The position numbers were made by a program, and so were the translations under genes. The notes below the pieces were generated by a model, which saw only the letters and a program-made list of their open reading frames with translations, ran no database searches and had not been told where the DNA came from. A DNA stretch of 64,000 bases from Marinilabiliaceae bacterium JC040 (GTDB lineage: Bacteria > Bacteroidota > Bacteroidia > Bacteroidales > Marinifilaceae): NCBI GenBank assembly GCA_022496785.1, contig SNAP01000003.1:1-64000 (forward strand). Reading direction: 5' to 3'. Shown piece after piece: positions 46,858 through 55,740 of this stretch (position 1 is its first letter; each line of letters opens with the position of its first letter).

Positions 46858-47508
46858 ATGAGAATTATAGTCTTTATAATAGTCGGATTATTACTAACAT
46901 CTTGTTCTAAAGATAAAATTAGCAAGCCAGAACCAGAAGGAATAATAGTAAACGAAAATATAAATAGCATTGATATAGAATATCATAAAAGCATCAAACT
47001 AGAAGCAAAAGTTTTACCTAAAGAAGCATCTCAAAAAATCAAATATGTATCAGCAGATGAAAACATAATAAAGATTGATGAGAATGGTAACATTCTTGCA
47101 AACGATCTTGGTAGCACAACACTTATATTAATAGCAGAGAATACCTTTACTAAAAGTATATCTATAAATGTACATATACCAGGTGGAAAACACTTATCAC
47201 TAAATGGGAAATCATATACACTCCCGATAATTAGTAATTCAGCAATTCAAACTAAAGAGGAATTAGTTAAAATGCTACAAATCGTAGAAGAAGAACATCC
47301 TGATGAGAATACAGAAATATTAAAAATTGAAAAGATAAGAGAAAAATACAATATTGCATTCTCCTCAATATCATATATATACAAAACAAAAGACAAGAAA
47401 CTAGATCAAATTAATTTTGAATATGAATTAAGAGACGATTTAAGTCTTGAAGAACAAAAAAAGCTAGGAAAAGCAATGCTAAATAACAACAGAATTTCTT
47501 TTCAATAA
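46858..47508 (+). CDS. Small Big2-domain lipoprotein
   Basis: 216 residues. Lipobox at LLTSC (Cys16). One Ig-like Big2 domain at about 35-110 (SIKLEAKVLPKEASQKIKYV, NILANDLGSTTLILIAENT), related to the Ig-like domains of the lipoprotein at 43288. The C-terminal half is helical and charged with no known domain. The ATG follows the protease stop codon by 1 base, so the two are translated together; a partner or inhibitor of the protease is a reasonable guess. Confidence 0.8.
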   Translation: MRIIVFIIVGLLLTSCSKDKISKPEPEGIIVNENINSIDIEYHKSIKLEAKVLPKEASQKIKYVSADENIIKIDENGNILANDLGSTTLILIAENTFTKSISINVHIPGGKHLSLNGKSYTLPIISNSAIQTKEELVKMLQIVEEEHPDENTEILKIEKIREKYNIAFSSISYIYKTKDKKLDQINFEYELRDDLSLEEQKKLGKAMLNNNRISFQ

Positions 47509-47535
47509 GAAAAAACTTATAAAATAAACACAGAA

Positions 47536-47579
47536 AAAGCTTACAACAAATTATACAAAAGTATAGAGTTGTAAGCTTT
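47536..47579. terminator. Bidirectional terminator of the two cobalamin-controlled units
   Basis: AAAGCTTACAAC pairs with GTTGTAAGCTTT around a 20-nt loop, between converging genes. Confidence 0.8.
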
Positions 47580-47600
47580 AATAATTTATAAATCTTAAAA

Positions 47601-49040
47601 TTAGAAAATTCTTCTTATATATTTAACAGAGAGAATAATACCTGTATAGCTAACAAATAAACCTCCGACACATAAAAATAATAAAATAAATTTTCTTATC
47701 CAATCATGTTCACGTAAAAACTTAAAATTAAGTGTATGTAATCCCTTATATAACCATCTTCTCAATCTCTTACTCTTATTATTCAAACTAATACATTTTC
47801 CACTTTCAACACCTATATACATAAAAGTTTCATTTTCATCATTAAATTCAATTCTTAGAAAAGGTAATTGAGCACTTGGTCTTCTACCATAATAATCGTC
47901 AGGAGTATGAAAAATATCAATATTCTTAATCTTATCCTTAAAAATAGAATACAATCTATTCTCTATAAAATTCCTATTTGTTTTAATCTCTATAAGCGAG
48001 TCAACTTTACTTGCGTCATAATATTTAGGGAAATAATACTCATTAGAATACAAAAAGTATGAAGGTTTAGAATATGCAACATCCCATCTTATTTCCTTAA
48101 TTGATTCTGAATTAGTATTAATAATTGAAGAAATAGGTAATTTATAATCATCAACCTTAAACTTACTCGACCATTTAGCTTTATAATTCACACTAGTATC
48201 AACATTCATAATCCAATTAGGAACATTAGTTAAAGACATCATTCCACTAAAGACAAAAGTAAAACAAGTAAAGCCAAAAAAGAAACCTAAAATATGGTGC
48301 CATTTATACCATCTTTTCTTATATGGTGAGAAATTCAATAATCCTCTTTTTTTATCTCTTTTACGCCTTCTCATTCTATAGAATCCAAGAATAATGCCTG
48401 CTAAACACATAATAGCACCAATACCTGAAAACCACAATACAGTATTTGACCAAGCCTTAACATTCAATCTTAGATACTTAAAATAAAACCAATGAGGAAT
48501 AGCACCAATTCTAGCTAACCATCTAGATTTTCTACTAGTTTTCTGAACAATCTCTCCTGTCTTTAAAGAAGCATAAATAACAGAAGCTTCATTGTCATCT
48601 AAATAATACTTCTTAATAGGGAAATACATTTTATATCTCTCCCACGGTATCCATTGGTCGTAATCGTTAATTATTTTAGAAGTAAACTTACACTTATTAG
48701 AAAGCATAATCCGTTTATCAAAAGAAGCTTCTGAAAAAGAATTAATCTCTTCTAAAGTTTTTGCATTCAAGATAATCCTTTTAGAATTCTCTTTAAAATA
48801 ATAACAAGGGATATCTCCTACCTTCTTTAAAACAATACCTTTAGCATTATTCCATTTCTTCAAAGGAAAATCTATTATAGAATCCTTAACAGAAAGACAT
48901 TCCCTTTCCATAAATAATCCTTTTTTCGGAGCCCTAGGGAATCCTGCAAATATCATTACAATACCAGAAGCAAACCAAATAAAGAAAACAATACTTAATA
49001 TAGAACCAAAAATTCTATGTAATTTAATAATAAGTTTCAT
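47601..49040 (-). CDS. PepSY-TM family membrane protein
   Basis: 479 residues from the ATG at 49040. It starts MKLIIKLHRIFGSILSIVFF, the first of four membrane helices typical of PepSY_TM proteins, with further helices near 185-210 (TVLWFSGIGAIMCLAGIILGF), 230-260 (KWHHILGFFFGF) and at the C-terminus. Conserved histidines lie in the helices. Longer in-frame starts lie upstream but lack support. A cobalamin riboswitch lies 120 bases upstream. Relatives appear in siderophore and cobalamin regulons and may be membrane reductases; that role is inferred. Confidence 0.85.
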   Translation of the reverse strand: MKLIIKLHRIFGSILSIVFFIWFASGIVMIFAGFPRAPKKGLFMERECLSVKDSIIDFPLKKWNNAKGIVLKKVGDIPCYYFKENSKRIILNAKTLEEINSFSEASFDKRIMLSNKCKFTSKIINDYDQWIPWERYKMYFPIKKYYLDDNEASVIYASLKTGEIVQKTSRKSRWLARIGAIPHWFYFKYLRLNVKAWSNTVLWFSGIGAIMCLAGIILGFYRMRRRKRDKKRGLLNFSPYKKRWYKWHHILGFFFGFTCFTFVFSGMMSLTNVPNWIMNVDTSVNYKAKWSSKFKVDDYKLPISSIINTNSESIKEIRWDVAYSKPSYFLYSNEYYFPKYYDASKVDSLIEIKTNRNFIENRLYSIFKDKIKNIDIFHTPDDYYGRRPSAQLPFLRIEFNDENETFMYIGVESGKCISLNNKSKRLRRWLYKGLHTLNFKFLREHDWIRKFILLFLCVGGLFVSYTGIILSVKYIRRIF

Positions 49041-49162
49041 TAAAATATAATAATTGAACACATATACCTCCATAGGAAAACAAAAAGACAAATAAAATCT
49101 CAATGATATAATCAAGACATTTTAAATCCTACTTCTTACCCGGAAGCAAATACTTATATGAT

Positions 49163-49345
49163 AATAGGCAGGTCTCCTGACTCATCCATTTCTTACAGCC
49201 TTCCCACCTTAATGGCAGTGGCAGAGTGTGCAATTAAAAAATATTTCAAATACATGAAATACGGACATACAGTAGCGGGCACTGTATCGGATTCTAACCG
49301 ATTTCCCTCTTATAGATTATTAAAAACAAATAATCTATCACCTAA
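49163..49345 (-). ncRNA. Adenosylcobalamin riboswitch (minus strand)
   Basis: Read on the minus strand: AGGTGATAG near 49344, GGGAAATCGGTTAGAATCCG, ACAGTGCCCGCTACTGT, GCCACTGCC, GGTGGGAAGGC and the closing GAGTCAGGAGACCTGCC at about 49166-49182. This is the full set of conserved blocks of the AdoCbl aptamer. It should control the PepSY-TM gene that starts at 49040. A near -7 element (CATATTTG) lies upstream at about 49381-49374. Confidence 0.95.
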
Positions 49346-49410
49346 AATCGTCAACGAAGATAGTATTTCTTTACAAATATGAATTAGTTACTTATAATGA
49401 AAATTTTTAT

Positions 49411-49438
49411 ATTTCATTATAAGGTACAATAAAACAAG
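49411..49438 (-). repeat. Decayed terminal CRISPR repeat
   Basis: ATTTCATTATAAGGTACAAT and AAAACAAG keep most of the array repeat with deletions and changes. Such decay marks the leader-distal end, so the array is transcribed from the right, on the minus strand. Confidence 0.75.
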
Positions 49439-49471
49439 ATTATACAATCTTTCAACCTTAACTAATCTAAA

Positions 49472-52400
49472 GTTTCAATTCCATAAGGTACAATTAAAAG
49501 GACTCTTACGTATATCAATACTGTAAGAACCTAGAATTTCAATTCCATAAGGTACAATTAAAAGGAGATTAAAGAAATTTGATACAGAATCTTTATTGTA
49601 TTTCAATTCCATAAGGTACAATTAAAAGTTTCCCCATTTATGCAACGTTTTGAAATGTCTATCTTATTTCAATTCCATAAGGTACAATTAAAAGATATGG
49701 TCGACCAACTCAAGTTAAAAGAGTTAAGAAATTTCAATTCCATAAGGTACAATTAAAAGCATCTATTGATAGATTCATTACGCTTTTCGTTTTTGATTTC
49801 AATTCCATAAGGTACAATTAAAAGCATACCTGCATCGTTTCTTAACGCTTCGATAGCTAAATTTCAATTCCATAAGGTACAATTAAAAGAACGTTGAGAA
49901 TAATTCTCTAGAAGATATTTTGCGAGATTTCAATTCCATAAGGTACAATTAAAAGATATCTATACACTCCTTTGTTAACTTGTGCATAATTATTTCAATT
50001 CCATAAGGTACAATTAAAAGATTTAACTCAATAGTAAAATAAGTTAGCTGAATTGATTTCAATTCCATAAGGTACAATTAAAAGATTTATGTCACTATTG
50101 AATGTTTTAGACAACATGTATTTCAATTCCATAAGGTACAATTAAAAGACATTTGAACAGATACTTTTTTAATATATTTGTTCGCATTTCAATTCCATAA
50201 GGTACAATTAAAAGAAGCAACTAGTTTAATAGTATTAGTTGCCTTTAGTTCGATTTCAATTCCATAAGGTACAATTAAAAGAAAGTGATTCACCAGTAAA
50301 TATTGATGTATATAGAGAATTTCAATTCCATAAGGTACAATTAAAAGTTTACACAAACGGCAGTTAAAAAGGATTTTGTAAAATTTCAATTCCATAAGGT
50401 ACAATTAAAAGGTTTATGGAATATTGTAACAATCACGATAAAGAAAATGATTTCAATTCCATAAGGTACAATTAAAAGTAATTCTGATATCCCAGTGCAC
50501 GCACTAGGAACAAAATTTCAATTCCATAAGGTACAATTAAAAGTCCAAAGAGGATAAATTCTTAAAAGATTTATTACAAATTTCAATTCCATAAGGTACA
50601 ATTAAAAGGATAAAAACAAGTGCTCAATTCCTTGTTGAAGATGAAATTTCAATTCCATAAGGTACAATTAAAAGAATTTATTTAAGCTTTCATTTTATAT
50701 TTTTTGCCGATTTCAATTCCATAAGGTACAATTAAAAGGTCTATACAGAGTTAGCAACAATACCGAGAATTTAAGATTTCAATTCCATAAGGTACAATTA
50801 AAAGTTATTATCTTTTAATACAACGATATCTCCAATCTTATTTCAATTCCATAAGGTACAATTAAAAGTCTTACATTTTTAGGTAGTACTACTTTCACTA
50901 CTTATTTCAATTCCATAAGGTACAATTAAAAGTTTCATTTCTATTCTCCTTTTTTGATTAATTTAATTAATTTCAATTCCATAAGGTACAATTAAAAGTA
51001 TCTCAATATCGGATTATGTCGAACTAGTTAAAAAATTTCAATTCCATAAGGTACAATTAAAAGGAACCGTCTCTATCATTCCTACGTAAATGCTAGCGAA
51101 ATTTCAATTCCATAAGGTACAATTAAAAGTTTTATACATATCACCAATCAAAAGGGGGTTATGTATTTCAATTCCATAAGGTACAATTAAAAGTTGCAAC
51201 ATTAAGCTGGGTGACACTGTACAAGTTATATTTCAATTCCATAAGGTACAATTAAAAGAGATGGGTCAATACTTGATACTATGTAATGAAGAGTTATTTC
51301 AATTCCATAAGGTACAATTAAAAGAATCTTGACTACTTTTAACGTACTGACACAATATATTATTTCAATTCCATAAGGTACAATTAAAAGTATTGTTATG
51401 TTATTGACGTTGGAAGTTTAGTTTTAACATTTCAATTCCATAAGGTACAATTAAAAGTCAGAGACAAACAAGGATGTATCTAATTGTAGGTGGATTTCAA
51501 TTCCATAAGGTACAATTAAAAGAGGGATTAAATCCCGCGCTCATTAAACGATTACGTATTTCAATTCCATAAGGTACAATTAAAAGTTACTCTTGATTTT
51601 TATTTTGATCTATAGGATCGTTATTTCAATTCCATAAGGTACAATTAAAAGTAATATTACCATCATTTATATAATCAAATTTCATCTGATTTCAATTCCA
51701 TAAGGTACAATTAAAAGCAATATCATTATGTTGTAAATATCTACTAAAGAAATTTCAATTCCATAAGGTACAATTAAAAGAAAAAATACTTATCAGATAA
51801 GTATTATATAGAAGATATTTCAATTCCATAAGGTACAATTAAAAGTGATTTTGCAAAGAATAACGGAATAGATAATTACAAATTTCAATTCCATAAGGTA
51901 CAATTAAAAGTAGCTATTCAGATTCTAACCCTCTTTTTATATAGATTTCAATTCCATAAGGTACAATTAAAAGACCCTCTAGGGGGTTTTTCATTTGTAC
52001 AGCTTGAGATTTCAATTCCATAAGGTACAATTAAAAGAATTCTATTATGTGCCTTACCGCCTTTTATGGAAAATTTCAATTCCATAAGGTACAATTAAAA
52101 GGTCAAACGCAATTGCGAATATAGAATTCGATTGAGTATTTCAATTCCATAAGGTACAATTAAAAGTTATTAGCAATCACTATATCACCTACCTTGAATT
52201 GATTTCAATTCCATAAGGTACAATTAAAAGCTCCTTTTACAGGAAGAATAATTAAAAATTAAAGTCAATTTCAATTCCATAAGGTACAATTAAAAGTTGG
52301 GTAACTTTAGCAAGTCTATTTGGTAGTTCTTTATTTCAATTCCATAAGGTACAATTAAAAGCGCTGTACTTGTATCGATTCATGCAAATGCAGGCGGATT

Positions 52401-52689
52401 TCAATTCCATAAGGTACAATTAAAAGAGAAAGTCGCTGTCTTTTGTTTAATTCGAAGTATAGGATTTCAATTCCATAAGGTACAATTAAAAGTGAAATAG
52501 CTATGATACGACATGTCAAATTGATTTCTATTTCAATTCCATAAGGTACAATTAAAAGTGTCATTCAATTTTTGCATATTCGAGGATTGTAAAATTTCAA
52601 TTCCATAAGGTACAATTAAAAGATTACTAGAGAGGGCAAGAAAAGCAAGATAGTAAATTCATTTCAATTCCATAAGGTACAATTAAAAG
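49472..52689 (-). CRISPR. Type I-B CRISPR array, 50 repeats
   Basis: I counted 50 copies of a 29-nt repeat that begins ATTTCAATTCC and ends AATTAAAAG on the plus strand. All look identical except the first (49472), which starts with G. Spacers are 34-38 nt. Read on the minus strand the repeat ends ATTGAAAT, the 8-nt handle expected for type I crRNAs. With the decayed repeat at 49411 this puts the leader at the right, next to cas2, and transcription toward the left. First repeats in that order are at 52661 and 52594. The array is long and uniform, which suggests recent activity. No protospacers could be searched. Confidence 0.98.
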
Positions 52690-52835
52690 AGGTAGAACGA
52701 CGACAACATCGTCACCTCAAAATCAACTACTTAGATAAATCAATCAAGTCGATTCATATACTTAAAAGTCGTCGATGTGCAATGATACAAAAAACCCCGT
52801 ACATCGACAACTATTGAATATTTTAAATTTGAATT
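52690..52835 (-). promoter_or_regulatory. CRISPR leader, with cas-operon terminator
   Basis: Two inverted repeats are seen: GACGA / TCGTC at 52700-52714, close to the first repeat, and GTCGATGTGC / GTACATCGAC around 52770-52812 with a long loop; read on the minus strand the second is followed by TTTTAAG and could end the cas4-cas1-cas2 transcript. The array promoter should lie between them; I find no full TAnnTTTG match. Confidence 0.6.
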
Positions 52836-53096
52836 CTATAAGAAAATATCTAAATCTTGCTTCTCATAGCCTATAACCTCCTTATCTAGCCACTGTTTAC
52901 TACGATTCTTGAAAATTATTAAACTATCCTTATCCTCCATTATATCATTTGCCTTATATCGCAATTCTCTTAATTGAACCTCTGTTATCTCTCCTTCAAA
53001 CACAGAATTCTGTATCCAATTAAGATATCGACGACATAACTTAAGCATTTTCCCTACTCTTTTGGCATTTAAATCATACATTAATATTACATACAT
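52836..53096 (-). CDS. cas2: CRISPR adaptation protein Cas2
   Basis: 86 residues from the ATG at 53096, which shares a base with the cas1 stop (TAATG). A start two codons earlier would be TTG. Ferredoxin-like fold: MYVILMYDLNAK with the conserved Asp at residue 7, CRRYLNWIQNSVFEGEIT and SLIIFKNRSKQW. Forms the spacer-integration complex with Cas1. Last gene before the leader. Confidence 0.97.
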   Translation of the reverse strand: MYVILMYDLNAKRVGKMLKLCRRYLNWIQNSVFEGEITEVQLRELRYKANDIMEDKDSLIIFKNRSKQWLDKEVIGYEKQDLDIFL

Positions 53097-54100
53097 TACC
53101 AATACATTTTGAATGATTTATACTCCTCTAAATTTAGTAAATCTTTTTGTAACTTATAACATTCTAACTTTATTAAATGCTTATAACTTACTGGTCTATT
53201 TAAAGATCTATGCTTAAATGTTGTTTTTAGATGTTCATCATATGCTTGCATAAATTTCTTTCTACCATTATCCTTTAGTAATATCTTATTTACCTTTGAA
53301 TCAAAATCATTTCTACTTAAAATCCCCTTATTAAGTACCTTAAAAATCACTCTATCAACAAGTAAAGGTTTAAAAACCTCTGAAATATCTAAAGTTAAAC
53401 TATAACGCCTCTCGCCCGGTTCATGAAGATAACTAATAGTTGCATCCAATTGTGTTTGACTTATACTTCTAAAGCAATCAGCATAACAAACCATATTTCC
53501 AAAAGATATTAAACAGTTAACTATATTCTCTGGTGGTTGCATCGATCGCCCATCCATACTGTAATCTTTAATTATCTCATCAAAAGCTTGGTAATATATT
53601 TTTCTAATATTCCCCTCTATACCCATCAATTCTTTTACACTATCTACATCTTCTATAATATTATAAAATTCTTCAATCTTATTAATATAATCTTGTAAAG
53701 ATTTTCCCCTATTCTTATAATATTTTAAATTTTTTAAGATATTGTATGCTGCACCTATTATAAATTGTTTTGCTATATACAATCTATGCTTTTTATTAGA
53801 ATATGCTTTTGTTTGAGCAATTAACATCCTACCCGACAATATCCCATTTTTAGGGGCAAAAGATCCTGTATAATTCTCATAATAATCAAAAAAATGAACT
53901 GTTATATTATTCTTTCCTAAAAAATTATACAAAGCTGAATTTGCATCTAAACTCCCAAAAACAAATAAGCTATCAACTTGTTCTACAGGCAAATACCTTG
54001 GAGCTAGATCTTTTCCTTCTTTATCTACTGGAGTAAATTTCAATGTATTATCTCTTCTTGATAATCTACCTGGATTAAATAAGTAGTAATTTGTTTTCAT
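53096..54100 (-). CDS. cas1: CRISPR integrase Cas1 (type I-B)
   Basis: 334 residues from the ATG at 54100, which overlaps the cas4 stop by one base and is preceded by a GGAGG site inside cas4; a longer in-frame start is not needed. N-terminal beta-domain (YLPVEQVDSLFVFGSLD) and the catalytic helical domain with the active-site run HEPGERRYSLTLDISE and MACLIS-type core NCLISFGNMVCYADC. It integrates new spacers with Cas2. Confidence 0.97.
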   Translation of the reverse strand: MKTNYYLFNPGRLSRRDNTLKFTPVDKEGKDLAPRYLPVEQVDSLFVFGSLDANSALYNFLGKNNITVHFFDYYENYTGSFAPKNGILSGRMLIAQTKAYSNKKHRLYIAKQFIIGAAYNILKNLKYYKNRGKSLQDYINKIEEFYNIIEDVDSVKELMGIEGNIRKIYYQAFDEIIKDYSMDGRSMQPPENIVNCLISFGNMVCYADCFRSISQTQLDATISYLHEPGERRYSLTLDISEVFKPLLVDRVIFKVLNKGILSRNDFDSKVNKILLKDNGRKKFMQAYDEHLKTTFKHRSLNRPVSYKHLIKLECYKLQKDLLNLEEYKSFKMYW

Positions 54101-54612
54101 TATTTTACCTCCTCTTTTATATAACAAAAATCATAAAAAGCACATTTCTTACATCTTCCCAATTTCACTATTGGAGGACATTCTTCTTTACTACATATCA
54201 ATTCTATATCATCAACAATTTCTCTAATCTTAAAATAATCGTTATCCTTCAATTCTATTTCTTTAGTAATCTTTTCAGTAGGATATTCCAACAATCCTTT
54301 TACTCCCTCTATTCCATGTTTTTCAAAAATATAGATGTAGTATTTTAGTTGCCAAATATGAGCTTCTTCAAGTTTATGAGATCTCTTAATTTCATGTATT
54401 ATTTTCTTCCTAGCATCATAAAAGTCAACTTTTATACCCTCTAAACTAACTTCTTCATATTTACTATTCCTCTGAGGATAAGTATATTCATGTATTGTTA
54501 ATCCATCTTGTACTAAGCTATTTTCTTGCTCTAATTGTATTCCATTACTATATAACCAGAGTTTACGTTTACAAATAAAATAGTAATTTATATGTGTTCC
54601 TGTTATACGCAT
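54100..54612 (-). CDS. cas4: CRISPR-associated exonuclease Cas4
   Basis: 170 residues. RecB-like nuclease fold with the first cluster cysteine at FICKRKLWLY (Cys14), active-site Asp in GIKVDFYD and ExK in HEIKRS, QLKYYIYIFE, and the closing three cysteines CKKCAFYDFC that complete an Fe-S cluster. It trims and orients pre-spacers with Cas1-Cas2. A strong terminator and a -7 element separate it from cas7, so it may start a separate adaptation operon. Confidence 0.96.
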   Translation of the reverse strand: MRITGTHINYYFICKRKLWLYSNGIQLEQENSLVQDGLTIHEYTYPQRNSKYEEVSLEGIKVDFYDARKKIIHEIKRSHKLEEAHIWQLKYYIYIFEKHGIEGVKGLLEYPTEKITKEIELKDNDYFKIREIVDDIELICSKEECPPIVKLGRCKKCAFYDFCYIKEEVK

Positions 54613-54632
54613 AAATGTTAATTCTTAGTGTG

Positions 54633-54662
54633 AAAAAAAAGCTCTCAAATATAATTGAGAGC
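54633..54662 (-). terminator. Intrinsic terminator between cas7 and cas4
   Basis: On the minus strand GCTCTCAA pairs with TTGAGAGC over a 6-nt loop, then T8. It stands between the effector genes and the adaptation genes. Confidence 0.85.
54646..54653 (-). promoter_or_regulatory. -7 element inside the terminator, before cas4
   Basis: TATATTTG on the minus strand matches TAnnTTTG, 33 bases before the cas4 ATG. It lies in the hairpin loop. Confidence 0.4.
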
Positions 54663-54680
54663 CTTAAAGTATTTTACTAA

Positions 54681-55727
54681 TTATTTCTCATAATCGTAAT
54701 TCGATAATAATTCTATTAATTTATCTTCTGCATTTTCTAAAGCATCAACAGTCTCTTTCTTAGTCCTTATATAACCTCCTGCCGACAATGTAACATATGT
54801 ATCAACTCCTTTAATTTCTTCTTCAATAACAGGAACAGCCTTATTATCTTCCTCTTCAGATAATTTCGCTCTTATACTTCCTGCTATCTTATTTGCATTA
54901 TCCGAAATCGATACAGCTAAGGTTTCCATCAAACTAAATGTTCTAGCCTGATTCGAACCAATTGTCCAATTTACTATTGCATTTGCCAATGCTGGAATCA
55001 CTCTATCTCTCTTTTCCTTTGGAGCTAATAAAGATTTTCCTAAACTTCCATCTATCTCTTTCCATCCTTCTTCTCTTAAAGATTCAGCAGTCTTTTGAGA
55101 GATCTCTGGCTCTAATTTATCTAAAGATACTGAGAATAATCTTCTCAAATCTATTGCCATATCTTGTACAAATAAACCTGTTGCTCTTCTATTATCAGGT
55201 ATCCATTTTCTTTGAAGACTTTTATCCGATCCTTCTAATAATTCAGAAATCTGATCCTCTGTTAATTCCTCATTTTTTGAATTCCTAACAATTATATTAT
55301 TATTCTTTCTATCAGATCTATCAAAAGTTGCATTCTCTTTATTTATTCCTGATAATAAAGGATGTAAACCTCTCATTGCAGATATTGAAAGAGGACTTCT
55401 TCTCTTAACAGTCCTTTCTTTTCCTCCCTTACAAGCTTTCATCCAACCTCCTAAAAGTTGATCTGTATATTCTGGATTACATGTCGAATATACCTCACCT
55501 TCTTTTGTTGCTCCTTTTTTGTCTGCATCCCACATAAATGTTATTGGAGATTGCTCTTCATTCATATTTCTTGATAAAGATTCTAATAAACATCTTTTCA
55601 CTTGTTGACCACTAGAATATGGTACTGATACATTGAATTGTGGATCATAATATGTCTTCTGACCATCTGCTACACAAAATACTGTATGTTCTGCTCTCTT
55701 TAATGTTCTTATATAAATTGTATCCAT
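54681..55727 (-). CDS. cas7: Cascade backbone protein Cas7 (Cst2/DevR type)
   Basis: 348 residues. RAMP-type fold: YIRTLKRAEHTVFCV at the start, PYSSGQQVKRCLLESLSR (backbone helix), SPLSISAMRGLHPLLSG, ALANAIVNWTIGSNQARTFS. Multiple copies coat the crRNA in the type I-B Cascade. The C-terminus is acidic and helical. Placed after cas8 and before a terminator. Confidence 0.95.
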   Translation of the reverse strand: MDTIYIRTLKRAEHTVFCVADGQKTYYDPQFNVSVPYSSGQQVKRCLLESLSRNMNEEQSPITFMWDADKKGATKEGEVYSTCNPEYTDQLLGGWMKACKGGKERTVKRRSPLSISAMRGLHPLLSGINKENATFDRSDRKNNNIIVRNSKNEELTEDQISELLEGSDKSLQRKWIPDNRRATGLFVQDMAIDLRRLFSVSLDKLEPEISQKTAESLREEGWKEIDGSLGKSLLAPKEKRDRVIPALANAIVNWTIGSNQARTFSLMETLAVSISDNANKIAGSIRAKLSEEEDNKAVPVIEEEIKGVDTYVTLSAGGYIRTKKETVDALENAEDKLIELLSNYDYEK

Positions 55728-55740
55728 CTTTTATTATTTT

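Noticed and set aside
49158-49382. Open frame of 74 codons on the plus strand
   Set aside because: It is antisense to the cobalamin riboswitch; the conserved bases belong to the RNA aptamer.
50189-52564. Open frames inside the CRISPR array (50189-50404 and 52355-52564, minus strand)
   Set aside because: They consist of translated repeats and spacers and repeat the same peptide LLIVPYGIEI; they are not genes.
53097-53102. Two-codon earlier TTG start of cas2
   Set aside because: The ATG at 53096 overlaps the cas1 stop as at the other cas junctions.
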